Shown here: positions 10,948 to 23,600 of the stretch, in pieces
Position numbering within the stretch: position 1 is the first letter of the stretch
How the letters are laid out: the number at the start of each line of letters is the position of its first letter
NCBI RefSeq assembly: GCF_025698545.1
Contig: NC_068576.1
Span: forward strand, 54,472,094 to 54,536,093
DNA: 64,000 nt
Source of the DNA: Gossypium raimondii
Taxonomy: Eukaryota > Streptophyta > Magnoliopsida > Malvales > Malvaceae
Direction: 5' to 3'
The notes under the pieces: generated by a model
The model's input: only the letters and a program-made list of their open reading frames with translations
The model's database searches: none
Told to the model about the DNA's origin: nothing
Program-made: the position numbers and the translations under genes

Positions 10948-12240
10948 TTATGCTATAGTTGTTGTATTTTAAAAATCTTATGTTTTAATTTAAAAACGTT
11001 AATCAAATTATTATGGTTGTTGCGAGTTTCAGTTAAAATTTATCAACTTAACATATTTATTTTCTATCACGTTGTTATTGCATTGAGATTTTTAAATGAA
11101 AACAATTGGATGACTTTATTTTTAAAATTTTATCAAATTATTGAGCTAAACCTATTTTAACATATTCAAACCTTAAATTTTTATTTAAAATCCAACGCTT
11201 TGTTTTATTTTTAAAGAAAATATATTTCCATAATTAAATATTAAAACAATTTTATATGTATGATAAATACATATATACTAATTGTCCATAATCTCTCACT
11301 TCGATTATCATTCATAATATACTTTATATTAAAATATTTATGGCGATGACTAATTGTATTGGACTGATAAAGATATGAACTCTTGGTTGTTAGCATATGA
11401 TTTGATGGATATAAAAAGGGATCCATGTGCCTTGATCTGTATTATTAAGTTAAACCATGTTTAGTTAACATCGTATTAAGTTATATCCTTGATCAAATAA
11501 AGCGAATATGCAATGTACTTGGCAGTCCATATTCAGACAAAGAAGCAGTCAAGCACCCGATAATCGTGTTACTTAGTGGACAATGATTAAAAATAAAGTT
11601 GCATCCAAAGAAACCTCCAATAAATTATGTAATAAGAGATTCGTATATAATTATACCTTTTCTTCATTGGGTAATAGATATTTACTATTTTCATGCACAT
11701 ATACATTTTCAAAGGTAAATTGATACACGTAATAAGATGAATGTGATCACATTTAGAACTTAATTTCAAAGCTCTTTTTTTTTCTTCCATTAACCTGGTT
11801 TATTTTTATGGCTTTCTTGACGGACAAGTTAGATGATGTTAATGGTTGTATTGTTTTGGCTTGTAACGTGGCATATAGTTCGTCATATTTGATTAATTTT
11901 GGCTTTCGACAGCAAGTACCTAATTATGGGGATGCTAATCTAGATGCAGATGATGTATGCTTGGACTCGATCATGTCAGATCATATAATATCAAAATGCA
12001 AATATGACAAGTTTAATAAGCCTAAAAAACATTATAACAAAAATGGCAGAGAATGTTAAATTCATATATTTTACTTATAGTTTAAATTTTGTTGGGCCCG
12101 TCGGCTTGCTTGGAGATGGCTCGTCTTAATATTCTCCCTTGACCTTGGAACCCTTTCGGTGGGTCTTAACTTGGGCCTAGGCTATTCTAAACTACGGATT
12201 CCTGGCCCCTTTTCGCCATTTTGTGACCAACAGTGGTCAA
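10948..12240. other. Spacer between CslG and its relic
   Basis: The CslG 3' flank is followed by AT-rich sequence. An 83-codon frame at 11808-12059 has unremarkable composition and no recognisable domain, so it is not called a gene. A GC-richer patch at about 12090-12240 leads into the CslG relic and may be further decayed gene sequence. Confidence 0.4.
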
Positions 12241-12530
12241 ATATTATAAACGAGATTTCCAAAGGGATTCTTGAATTTGGAGCATCATCCCCATTGCAAC
12301 AATGGCAGTATTAGTCAACTTATTCTCATTCATCCGGGGGGCGGGGGACAATTTTAGTTTTAAGTGGCAGCAGCTTGGAAGGCATATGTTGGCAGACATT
12401 ATTAGAAGGGTGCTTTGTTGTAAATTGCTTCCAAATTAATGAAGCGATTGCGTTGAGCAGTCACAAAGGGAACATGGCTTCCCAAATATCACTGCAACAT
12501 TTCTAGTTGTTGATACAAAACATGAGGTCC
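12241..12530 (+). pseudogene. CslG 3'-end relic (pseudogene fragment)
   Basis: The sequence reads GILEFGASSPL followed, after a frame change, by TMAVLVNLFSF. These correspond to GVFEFGVPSPL and TMAAIINLLSL near the C-terminus of the intact CslG at 6751-10947. Further on, NEAIALSSHKGNMASQ matches QAIALRSDKGKMPTK of the intact gene. Order and spacing agree over about 290 bases with small indels, and the upstream exons are missing. It is therefore a decayed tandem copy or a partial duplication of the neighbouring gene, lying in the same orientation 1.3 kb downstream. CslG genes are commonly tandem arrays in dicots, which fits. A stop ends the readable frame near 12505. Confidence 0.65.
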
Positions 12531-13541
12531 GCCTACACGAAAAGGCATTAGTGGTGGTTCTGGAGAGATTTGGAGAAAATGTTTAAGTTCTGAGATGATT
12601 TTGACAGATCATTATCGTGTAAACGCGTGTGCTAAGATGCAATAGGAGAAGCTTCCAAGTGAATCTAATGTGACTCTGTGATAAGTCCGTGTGATATATG
12701 CGAGGTGCTTCTTATGAGCAAGACATCTCTTCTGCCCTTAGTTAGGCGAGGCGGAGGCTCTTCCTTGATCCAGATGGGAGATGGTTGAGTTGGCGAAGTG
12801 GTTGTAAGCTCTTTACATCGCATCCTTGCTTCTCTTTTCAGTATCATACTCTCTGCAGCTTTTATTTTCCCTGGTCTAGTGTTCTATGGGAATTGTTGGG
12901 CAGTAATGTGTTATATATTTTCTAGGGAATTGGCACTTTTAGATATTATGTGAAGGGCAAACACAATGCATGCCATGGTTCACTAAACACTAAATAACAA
13001 CTTTCAAGAATCTTTCTCTGTTAATATAAAAAAACACACACTTCTTCTCGGGAAAAAGTTCAACCATCAATAGAACTTTCTTTGAGCTCTCGTATAATCG
13101 CAATATAGATGAGCCATTGATTACACACAACTCCTCAACTTTGCAATATGACCAGTGCACCACGGATTAGTATTTGGTATGAAATAGCAATATATGAGCC
13201 AAAAATGCTAGCATTTCCTAGACTCGCTTGAAGTTCATCAATCATTTCAAACATACAAGCAAGTTGGTTGGGAATAACACCAAGTATTCAAGCACCTCAA
13301 ATAGCCAATCTATCAATATGCCCTCCAATGAGTTTTGAAATTCCATTTCACCTCAGTGCAGCAATTGCAAATATACTTTCTATAGTCAAATGGTCCATAA
13401 AATTTTACAAAGAGGAAACAAACTCCAGAACTCAAGAAACAAAAAGGATCCATAAAGAGAATTTAAATCACAAAGTTGAAAGAACTATTTCTTTCCTAAT
13501 CAAATTCATCTCAAGATACAGACATGTAGGTACAGACCAAT
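12531..13541. other. Spacer without recognised gene
   Basis: The sequence is moderately complex and non-repetitive. A 60-codon minus-strand frame (12665-12847) and a 100-codon plus-strand frame (13268-13570) match no family known to me. The part from about 13000 overlaps the expected 3' flank of the S6 gene. Nothing further can be supported. Confidence 0.35.
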
Positions 13542-14422
13542 CTAATTATACTTCCTCTTCCTTATCTTGAAGCTGGTTGAGCGGATAACATCATCGTCTG
13601 TATTCAAGGCCGCTTCGAGAGCCGTCATCGACTCAGGTTTTGTAAAGTAGGTAAAGAGGAGGTAAATGCCATCCAAGTAAGTATTGGTTTCCCCAGCTTT
13701 ATTTTTCTTCTTGATGCTGTAAGCTAATGGGATGACCCCTCTATTAAATACCTCAATATACATGCCACCACCGGCGACAAGAAGCTGCAAAATGGTCACC
13801 GTAAGGAAAAGCATAAGAAAAATTCTACAATAACATGTCACTAATCCTTTTTCCCTTCTAAATATTGTGGAATTCTTAAGTCTATTTTATTAAATGCCAC
13901 ATTTTCAGAACCAATCTCCGATAGATAAAATTAAATCAAAAGCCATAAACTTTGCAAAAATGTAATCACATTCCATACAATTCTCAACTTTATTGTCTTA
14001 GCAACCAACTGAGATGGTAATTTACAGAACATTACCTCCTCGTACTTCTGGGTGAGAGCAAGCCTTTCATCTTCAGACATGTCGGGTCTCAAGACGGCCA
14101 TTGTCTCGTACTGTCGGAGGCCCGGTGGGCATTGGGGTTCCTCTTTATCCTCCAAGGCGGTTATGCCAGAGCCGGGTTGGGAAGGCGGGTCATCATCGGA
14201 GCCGAAACCACCCTCAAAGAATGAACCGGAGAAGTCCAAGGTCTGGGCTTTGACGGTTAAGGTTGAGGGGTGGTTGTCTCTTTTGAGGGAAATCATAGAC
14301 TTGAGCTTTGGCGGAATAGGTTTGAGGCTGTGAGTGAAGGAGAGGACGGGTAGAGGAGAGAATTGGGGGAGAAGATGGGGGCAAAACGGGGAATTGGTTA
14401 GAGCAGAAGTTGGAGATGCCAT
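13542..14422 (-). CDS. RPS6: Plastid 30S ribosomal protein S6 (bS6c)
   Basis: Two exons on the minus strand: 14422-14036 and 13784-13542, 209 residues. The protein binds 16S rRNA with S18 in the platform of the chloroplast small ribosomal subunit. Residues 1 to about 58 are rich in Ser, Pro and Thr with few acids, as in a plastid transit peptide. An acidic linker follows (residues 60-100). The bS6 fold starts at about 103 with RQYETMAVLRPDMSEDER and continues in exon 2 with GGGMYIEVFNRGVIPLAYSI and FKIRKRKY. The splice (GAG|GTAATG ... TTGCAG|CTTCTT) joins QKYEE to LLVAGGG without a gap. It is tail-to-tail with nothing recognised downstream and divergent from ABIL. A cytosolic or mitochondrial paralogue is less likely given the N-terminus. 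Confidence 0.92.
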
Positions 14423-16686
14423 TTTGGCTATTGTGTTTATGTGAGCTCCGCTGAGGTTCAGCTAATAGTGAAAGAAAGAACAAGGAAACGGATAAGGAAA
14501 GTTGGCTCATGGGGGAGGGGCCAGTGCGCGCTTTACGCTGTATTTTTTGGTTGGGCCTGTGCCTATTCAATGGGCTATTCCCAACCTTTTGTTATCCATT
14601 GGATTCTTTTTTATGTATATTAAATAACTTGATATTACCAACTTTTTGTTTCCGTCAGTTTCAAATTAATTGCCACAACTGAAAAATGAAGGAGATGATC
14701 TCGTTGATGTCTCACCTAATCGAGGGCTGAATGGCTACATATACTTAGACAGTTAGACCATACATGATTTATAATCTCATTTGATCAATTTTGGAGATGA
14801 TTTTATTGATATCTTATATTGTCGCACGACTACAAACATATAAATTATGCATGACCTACACATATGAAGATCTTGTTTAGCCAATCTTGAAGATGACCTT
14901 GCCATTGACGACATATCATCTTACCAAATGTTGCATGGGTAAGACACTTGATCTTTACGTGCCACAAACTTATCCCATGAGATTTGGAGATATATAAGAC
15001 TTCTATCATGATTCCAAGTTCTCAACACAAAAGAGAATTAAGAGAAAAATAGAGCTCCTCTCCTCATTCTTTAAGAATATCATTTATGACTCTCAATTTC
15101 TGAACAAATCATTAACTCATATCTATACATTAAAACAATAAAAAAAAGTATATATTTTTCAATTCATCCTCACATCATGATTTTCACCATCTTCTCCCTG
15201 TTGTTTGATCACCAATCATTGACTTCCATCACAAAGGGGGAAAGGAAAATCTGTCCTTGACCACCCATAAATTAAAGTGCCTATACATATAATATTCGTT
15301 TTAAAAAATATTGTGACCCTTGTCATATAAAAAGCAATGTGATATTAATAATGGGATGTCTAAGAAAATAAAGGGAAAAAATAAGTTTATAAAATTATCA
15401 ATAACTCCAACCGTCCGATAATGAGTTTTCAATCAGCATTGAATGGCACCATCACGGCCCGACTGCCTTGGTTCAGAACAGGTCAAGCCGGCAAAGCCCA
15501 TTTCCTTCACCGCTTTTTATGTTCGTTGTTCCCACTACTTTCCGGCAATTCCTCAGCCAAGATAATTAAACAGTTAAGCCCCTGTGACTCACAACTTAAA
15601 TGCATGCCCTGCTCTTCCCTCTAAGGTCAATGTATTCCTCTTTGTTATTCAGAGTCAAAAATTAAACTTACCCAAATAAAGTTGGCACAGAAATCATGAC
15701 TCTATCCAAATTACTTTAACATGTTCGATATTATTTTTTGGTCCTAAATGAAACAACTCTTAAATTATGAAGTAATTATGAAGCTGTACAATGTCTATTT
15801 TGGTGGATGGGTTGATGATGATGATGATAATTGACATGAAAGTGAAGTCCAAAGCTCCAAATTTATTGCACAACTAAAAAAGATGCAATAAAACAACGAC
15901 CAAAATAAATATTTAGCTAAATCACTGCTCTCTCATCATTATAAATAACTCTCACAGCTTAACATTTAAGCACCAAATTAATGGTTTACTTCTAAAATAA
16001 GGCAACTCACATAGTCATTTTCATGCAATCTACCAAACTCATGTATCCAATTAAATTCATCCACGAGAGTTAGGTAGTTATCTAATTACTTTCCTTTCTC
16101 AATTTCAGCCCCCATTATAGGGGCGTAAATTAGGACATGTTTTCCAAAACGGTTTTTCCTCTTCAATTAGTGGGGTACCAAAATGGAGAAATAATCAAAC
16201 CCACCACATGGCCGACATCTTGGCTACTTCTGAAAAAAAAAAATTTAATAAAAACATCAAATCCTTTGTCCTCAGCTATATGGATTTTTTTATAATGGGA
16301 AAAAGGACGATATTATTCGGGATGGAAATCAAATTCTCGTGCCTATAATACAATACTCTTCTTAGGTGAAGAGGTTATTGGCTCGCATGTCATGTAATAT
16401 TTGACAACTGCTGAAAAAGTTTTGCTGATTGTTGGTGTGTTGCTTTCAAAACAGTAGACTATCCTTACAGCTTATATAATACTTTACAAAGTGCAAACCT
16501 TAAAGTTTGAGGTTTCCCTGCCTTGTTAGCATTCCCATATTGGGAACAAGAAAAACCAGGTGAATCCTCTTTGTTTCATGGTCTCAATGCTTTTATTTGT
16601 TATTTTAATTCTGCTATTTTTGTACAGTTCTTTTTATTACTTGGACACCTGAAAATTTTCCCAGGTTTCAAAATCAAAGGAAAAGT
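14423..16686. other. Divergent intergenic region, S6 to ABIL
   Basis: Immediately right of 14422 lies the S6 promoter and leader. The tract 14640-15180, with a TATATAAG word near 14995 and CT-rich sequence after it, looks like old repeat or promoter-like sequence of unknown origin. A 67-codon frame at 15421-15624 is unrecognised. From about 16490 the sequence fits the ABIL 5' leader, including a possible leader intron (donor CCAG|GTGAAT at 16560, acceptor TTCCCAG ending at 16664). Confidence 0.4.
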
Positions 16687-18173
16687 ATGAGTTCAGTTTC
16701 TGTTCCTCAAGAATCTTCCCACAGTGATGAACTGTTAATGCAGCAGGGTTTGCTTTTTTCAGATACTCTTAAGGTGAATTTTGTTCTGACCTTGTTTGCT
16801 GTTCAGTTTTGATATTGATATCAATAGATATGAACTCACTATGTAATTGAACTCTTTCACCTCATGAACCATTTTTCTTTTTAGGATTTGAAAAGTTTAA
16901 GAAAACAGTTGTATTCTGCAGCAGATTATTTTGAAAGAACATATAACGAGGAAGAACAGAAAGAATTGTAAGTCTCATGAGTAACATTGCTTTAAAAACT
17001 AGGGATTGAAAATATTTAAAACCTCTCTTAATCGGTTTTGACAATGGAAACAGAGTGGAGGATACTTTGAAAGATTATGCCATTAAAGCTTTGATCAATA
17101 CTGTGGACCACTTAGGTTCCGTAGCATACAAGGTTAACAATTTTCTGGATGATAAGATGGTTGAAATTTCTGGGATGGACCTTCGTTTATCTTGCTTGGA
17201 ACAGGTATCTTTTTATATATGCAAATGCTTAAAAGTTTTCGAACTCGTTTGATTTTCTGTTTCGCATCATTGCTTATGGTGGATGGGACGGTAGCGGTTG
17301 CGAACATGCCGAGAGTTTGTCAGCTTAGGGGGTCTCTCTCAGCAGTCATTAGTGTTTGAGGCACACAACAAGCACCACAAGCGGTACATCTTTCCAGTTG
17401 AGCAGACACTGAATGATGTTGCCGAAACGATATTCGAGTTCCACCCCAATAGAATGCCTGCTAGATTAGACTTGCACCAGTTTAATAATATTGGTATTGT
17501 TTATCTTCATGTTCATATTCAAACTTTTCTTGTAAGGCAAGTAATTGATGATGTTTCGGTTTCATGCTATCGAACCCCAGATATTCAAGCAGTAGCAGCA
17601 GAAACCCCTTCCGAATCCATCACGGATGCATTCTACGCGTTACACTCTCCACAATCTTTGCCAAGAAAAAGCCCCCGGTTATTTACCAGCATTTCAATGA
17701 ACCAAAGACAAGGTAAGTTCGAACATTGTTACAGTTATCTGTTGGAAGCAATTTGGTGATTGCAATTATGTTCCTTTGAAACCAGAGAACCGGTCAAACT
17801 CTCCTCGTCACTTTCTGCTCCCGCGTTCTGGATCTGTTATGCAGAGATCATCATCTCCGAGCCATTCGAATGCTAAAAAACGGGTACCAATCCAAAAACC
17901 TATCATTCATCTATGGGACAATTCATGAGCTTGCACCTTTGTATATGTTTTGGTGCAATTGAGTGTTAAATTTAAGATAATTTTCTCTGATTCGGACAGT
18001 GGCCGTCGGAGCCTCGGAGAACTGTTTCAATGTCCACTTCCCTAGCTGAAAGAGAGAGGGCTAAAGATATGGAGCAATATTCTAGCAAAGGCAAACGTCT
18101 CCTCAAGGCTATGCTGAGCTTGCGCAAATCCAAAAAGAATGTCACATTGCACAAATTCTTGGATGAGAATTGA
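16687..18173 (+). CDS. ABIL: ABI-like protein (ABIL), SCAR/WAVE complex subunit
   Basis: Six exons: 16687-16773, 16885-16967, 17054-17204, 17295-17712, 17786-17883 and 18000-18173, about 336 residues. ABIL proteins are the plant Abl-interactor subunit of the SCAR/WAVE complex, which activates ARP2/3 and actin branching at the cell cortex. The N-terminal helical region (residues 1-140) has family signatures LKSLRKQLYSAADYFERTY, DYAIKALINTVDHLGSVAYK and SLGGLSQQSL...HKRYIFP. A polar Ser/Pro linker follows. The C-terminus has the family ending WPSEPRRTVSMSTSLAER and KRLLKAMLSLRKSKK..LHKFLDEN. It is most like Arabidopsis ABIL2/ABIL3 by memory. Exon 4 contains an odd hydrophobic insert with splice-like borders (17494-17541 or 17494-17580), which may be an unspliced small intron; see findings. 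The stop is TGA at 18171. Confidence 0.88.
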
Positions 18174-18570
18174 GAACAACAATGTTATACTCAAACAATT
18201 CATTCAACATATCAGACATTACGCAATTGGAAAAGAAAGAAATATACTATAAAATTTAGTTCAATTGATTCATACTGTATGTCAACCGAACCTAAAGATC
18301 TTTGGTTGCAAGAGCTTTTTCAAGTTATAAGAAACATGTTTTTTGAGAGAACCCTTGGCATTGGGTTATTTAAGATGGGCCACATGATTATGAAACTAAA
18401 ACCTCTTTATAGCCCGTACATTAACAAAAGAAATAAAAAAGGAGACAATAATAATAATAAAACATGGCTTGATAAGGCAAAGTATTTGGTAACAAGAGCT
18501 GCTTTGTTTAGCACCATGTCTGTGTCAAGACAATGATCATAACCCCCAAAAAAATGTCTCAATGGGTTTC

Positions 18571-20514
18571 TTAAGTTGCTCTGGTGGTCTTCTTGGGATC
18601 ATGGTTGCCATTAACGACCACCTCAGATAGGTTCACTTCCATCTTCGTCTCTTTCCTTGCTGCTATTATTCTCTTTGTGGACTCATAGTATGTGGCGTAC
18701 AACAACAGCTGCGCTAAGCTAAACAATGTGCCCAATCCATTTGGAACCTGAAAGAAAATTGAAAAACCAAAAACCTCATTATAGAAACCAAACATATATA
18801 TCGATTTTCAAAAAAAAAAAAACCATATTCAGTGCTCAATTTGACCATCAATGGGTCCTATTTTGATTCAGTGTAAGTCACATGGATCTTGTAATAATTT
18901 TCAGCTCATTTTCCCCTTTCCAAAAGTCCTTGTTTCCTTGCCTTTCCAAAATAGAAACGGCATAAAAGGCATGCACGTGAAAAAAGAAAAAGAGGTGGCT
19001 AACCTACCAAAACAGTACAAAATACCAGCTGCCCCTCCCATTCCCATTACCAGTCCACAGTTTTCGTTGTGTTGCATAAGAGTATACAAAGGCTAATCCA
19101 GTCCAGGATCAGAGCATGTCACTGGCTTTATTGAGGGCCAAGGTCTATATATATCAACTAATTAATAATAATATCGAGCAAGGAAATGGGTCACTTCAGT
19201 CAAGGTTGTCATATTTACCAAATGTTGCATGCAAATATTCCATTAAATATATGATCATAGTACCAACATGGTTAGTTTCCTAGGAGAGGAAAATCAAGAA
19301 TAAGATGCCTAGTAATAGGGAAAAGCTTAAAAGTTATATATATAATGGAGAAGGCCATAAATTCACTTTTTTTTGAATAGTGACACCTCTATTGTTTTGC
19401 TTTTCTTTATAGTTAGTTGAAATGAAGCACTCAAAAGAGAAACAAAAAGGTATTGAATTTTGTAACTTACAGCAATGAATGGGTCAAAAGGGAGGAAAGC
19501 GTATGTAGTCCATGCAACACCATTGGCAAAGGAAGCCAGGGAGAGAAAAAAGGGCATATACTCTACGCTTTTTGTTGAGATCACCAGTTTCTGCACCACC
19601 ATTGTACATAAATTAGACCACTCGTGTTTGTGTTTTAAATTTATTGAATCCCACCTTTTAAAAATGATTATACTAACTAATTAAATTAAATTTAGACTGA
19701 TAAAACAATAACGAAATTCTACAAATTAGGTAACTATAAGAATGGTCCATTTAAGGAAATGACAATGCAAGTTCTATGTACCTAGCGTCCACTCAAATTC
19801 AACAAACTGAATTAGCCTTAGTAAACGAGCTTGAGCTAAATTAGTCTAAAAATATATATACTAACCATGACGGATAAAGGCGAAGCATACATCATGATAT
19901 TGAACAAAATTGCGATAATTCCGACGACCATGGACCGGCGTTCAGTGGTGTGAGCTAATGTGAGAACCAGAGCAGCGACAAGGGCCATGAAAACTACCTC
20001 GACCAACGCGATCAGCAGCACTTTGAGTCTCTTTTTCTTGTCATGGCAAAAGATCAAGAAGAGGGTTAAATAGACGAGCTCAATGGCGGTCCCTGCACCA
20101 TTGATGGTGATAACCAGGGTGCTGTCGGGATGAACCATAGGCAGGCCATAAATGACCCAAACCATGCAATTGATTAAAGTTGCCAGGTACGGGACTGGGG
20201 AGTACTGTTCCACTGACCCTTTCTTCCAAATCCGAACAAAAGTTGGCCTGTCAATTAAATGAAATCAACTTCTTCTTCTTCTTCTTTTTTAAAAAAGCAC
20301 ACATTAATTTAAGCTTAGATTTAGAGAAAAAGTCACTGAAAGAAGCTTACACAGGAGACAAGAAGAGGAAGAGAGAGATAACGTTCCCTGCAAAGAAAAT
20401 ATACTGTCATGTTTAAGGAGACAACGTCGTATGGTGTCCCTAAATTGTATGTTAAAATAACCTACCTGTGATCCCAACTACATTTCGGATAGTTCTGACT
20501 AGGTGAGACACCAT
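18571..20514 (-). CDS. SWEET sugar transporter, clade II type
   Basis: Five exons on the minus strand: 20514-20466, 20387-20351, 20247-19866, 19590-19471 and 18747-18571, giving 254 residues. SWEETs are bidirectional uniporters for mono- or disaccharides, with seven membrane helices built from two MtN3/saliva triple-helix bundles and a linker helix. Repeat 1 (about 7-95) shows [20 protein letters not shown] and [30 protein letters not shown]. Repeat 2 (about 130-215) shows [18 protein letters not shown] and [21 protein letters not shown]. The 37-nt second exon is typical of the family. The polar cytosolic tail is about 40 residues. Motif style resembles Arabidopsis SWEET4, 5, 7 and 8 (clade II, mostly hexose transporters), so glucose or fructose is the likelier substrate, as inference. 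The gene ends about 400 bp from the ABIL stop, tail to tail. Confidence 0.94.
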
Positions 20515-20626
20515 GGTTATCTGCTGTAAAGCAATGAATGAAACAAGGAGGAGGACAGAAGAGAGTGAAAAGAAGATCAAGATTTTCAACTTTAAAACAT
20601 ATATGGATGACTACGAGACGTCATGG

Positions 20627-20637
20627 TATATATAAAG
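20627..20637 (-). promoter_or_regulatory. TATA box of the SWEET gene
   Basis: On the minus strand CTTTATATATA lies about 113-123 bases upstream of the start codon at 20514. That distance and the AC/CT-rich leader after it fit a core promoter. It is the best TATA-like match in this upstream stretch; no transcript evidence is available. Confidence 0.5.
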
Positions 20638-20639
20638 AG

Positions 20640-23600
20640 AAGAATCTGAAAATGTGGGAGGAGAGGGGGGCGGGGTTCAATGCGGTTTGGGGCTATCTTA
20701 TGTGAATATGGATATGGCAAGTATCTAAAACTGGTTGGTCATCACGCCCTTGCATGACATGTATGTTTTGTATGTAATTTATAAAACGCTTGAAGAAAAA
20801 CTGCCCAACAAAACCCATCTCAATCCCCTTGTTTTTCTTAGGTGGGCTTGTTTGAGGACGGCGTTATCTTGACGCTGGGGGCGTGCTCGATTCTCGGTTC
20901 TGTTGGGTCGGGTATTTTAATTCTTTGAACCATTTATAATTTTTTATTTTTATTTTTTAAGCTTTCAACCAAATAAAATTTAATCCATGTCTCTTATATT
21001 GTTATTTTTAGTTACTTTCACCATTTTAAGTTCAGAAAATCTTAAATTAATTGTACATTAAATAAAAATAGAACAATTTTACTTATATTTCATAAAATTT
21101 CTAAACATCTCGATTTTCTTGGCACTGCATTCGAGATTCATAAAACTCAGCCAGGAACAGTGAATTGTTTTCTTCATGGTTTTTAGTATATAAATGGGTT
21201 AGCCAAATGTAAATATTGAATGCTATTTTTCAACTAGAATTTAATTCTAGCTTATCCATAATCCAGATGAGGATTTAAAGTAGAGTCAGGGGAACCCAGA
21301 ATTCCATTGGCTGCCATGTTTTTTTGATAATTGATGTTAAAGGCCAAGCCTAACCATTACTCTTCACTACGACCACACTGAAATTAAGTCTTTGAAAGGC
21401 AATAAACTTTCTCATTATGATATCTAAGGATAGCATATTTATCACTCTTGACCCCTTATATGGTAAGAATATCACAAATATAATTCAATGCCTATTAACT
21501 TTTACTTACCTAAACTGCCATTAGGATTTGTTTATTTGAAATTTTCGATTTAAGATTTAAATTTTAAGTATGGGATGAGTTTTGTTTTGATTTAATATAT
21601 ATATAAATTTTGACTCGGTATAATTATACAAATGTATATATATATGAAATTTTGATTTTAATTTAATTATACACATTTAAAGAAATTAATCCATATATTT
21701 ATCTTCATATTGGATTAATTTAATTATTTGTGTATGCAATATATCAACGTAAAATGGTGCTAATTTGATAATGTTATTAGTAATTTGTGAAAATTGAACT
21801 AAATTAAAATTTCATTTATAAAATCGCATAAAATAAAAATTCATATGACATTACACATTGGATCAAACTTTATTTTGTTGGTATTTATCCATTTTATTAT
21901 TATTGTTAAAAATGTTTTGAAAATTAATTATATTGTAAAGTACAAAATATGCAACTTAAATTATAAAAATAATTTATTGTAACTCATTATTAATATTTTG
22001 ATATATGAAATATAAATTTTAAATAAATCTAAGTTGTTAATATAAATTGTTTGCAAAATTTAATTTTGCATATAAATCATATTTTAACTTTTTTTTGAAC
22101 CTCTTTTTGAGGCAATATATAGAACTATTTATAGCCCCTTTCCAACCCATAAATAGAAGGATAATGCGCTTCAGCGCATTCGAACCCACATCCTCCTGCA
22201 TTGACAACAATATACATACCAATTGAATTAAAACTCAAATATATTATATTATATTTAATTGGGAAAAATAAAATAATTATATACCCAATAAAAATGTTAA
22301 GAAAAATGCATTAATAAATGAAAATTATAAACATCATTTTAATTCCAAAATAATTTTCAAAAGTTAATTTAGGTCAAATTATAAATTTATGCTCCATTTA
22401 TATTAACTATAAATTCTAAATCTGATATAAAAATTAAAATTAAATTTTACAAACCATTCATATTAATTACTTATGTATAAAATATATAATTATATATTAT
22501 AATATTAACATTGATTTACCACAAATTATTTTACTATATTTGCACTATAATCTAATTAATACTAAAATAATAACAATGTGATACCAATTATTTCATCACT
22601 TGTAATTTTTAATTCATTTACAAGAGTAATGTTTATATTTGATTTTATTATATGTGTACTATGATCGTTTTGAATGCATTTAGTGCTCTATATCGTGTCA
22701 TATCTCAATGTTCGATTATAGGATAATTTTTTAAGGTAGAAATTCACTTACATTGATGTAAAATTTAATTAGTTTTATATTTTTTGTAATTTTTTATAAG
22801 AATAATATTTTAATCTATCGAAACGTCATATTTTATACTCTATTCATTTAAATTAAACATATTAAGGTCAACATAAATTACGTAAAAAATTCAATCATTA
22901 AATATATATTGATATAGACAATGTTTTAGATTAATATGATTAAGATATTTAATCGATTCAAAACGTTACATGTATGACAAGTAAAAATATATTAATAAAT
23001 TCAACATTAAATAATTAAAATATTAATTGTATAAAAATTAAGAAAATAATTTTTTATATCGTTTTGTATATTATTTTTACCATGGGTTCTTTCTTTCTTT
23101 TTTTTTTTAAATTTCATGACAGATTCTATGATTATTATTATTTTATAAAGGAGGAGATTTCAACATAATTATAAAATAGATCATAAATACTGAAAATTTG
23201 AAGTTGAAATCTCTAATAATTGGATCCAAAGTCGAAAAAGTAGATGACTTTTTCAAGTTTTATAACATTGCATTAACACTTGTCTTGTTCGAGAGAGGTA
23301 ATCCAGGAAGGATAGAAACAATTGGGAAAGTCCCAACTTTCCAGAGATGGAAAAAGAAACAAAGACCTGCATTAGCCGATTATGTGGTGCTTGTTGTATT
23401 CGTTTTCACCTTTTCTTTTCCCCCTTCGCATGTTTGGCGATTGCCATGCGAAGTGTTATGAATTAATGTCGCAGGGGCTATTTACTTTCAACTTGCTATA
23501 ACCTTTTTATGCAATTTTTATGTGTGAATCATAGTTGCAAAATATCTACTTTTTTCATGAAATATCAATGTTGCCAAAAGGTGAGTTGGATAATGGCCCC

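Noticed and set aside
11808-12059. 83-codon frame after CslG
   Set aside because: No recognisable family, no splice partner and no promoter; could be chance.
12665-12847. 60-codon minus-strand frame with many Pro/Thr/Arg
   Set aside because: Not matched to a known domain; no supporting exons nearby.
14052-14570. Frames on both strands overlapping plastid S6 exon 1
   Set aside because: These are shadows of the S6 coding frame in other phases.
23198-23461. 87-codon frame in the SWEET-METTL17 spacer
   Set aside because: Ends in a T-rich hydrophobic run, has no family resemblance and no adjacent exon.
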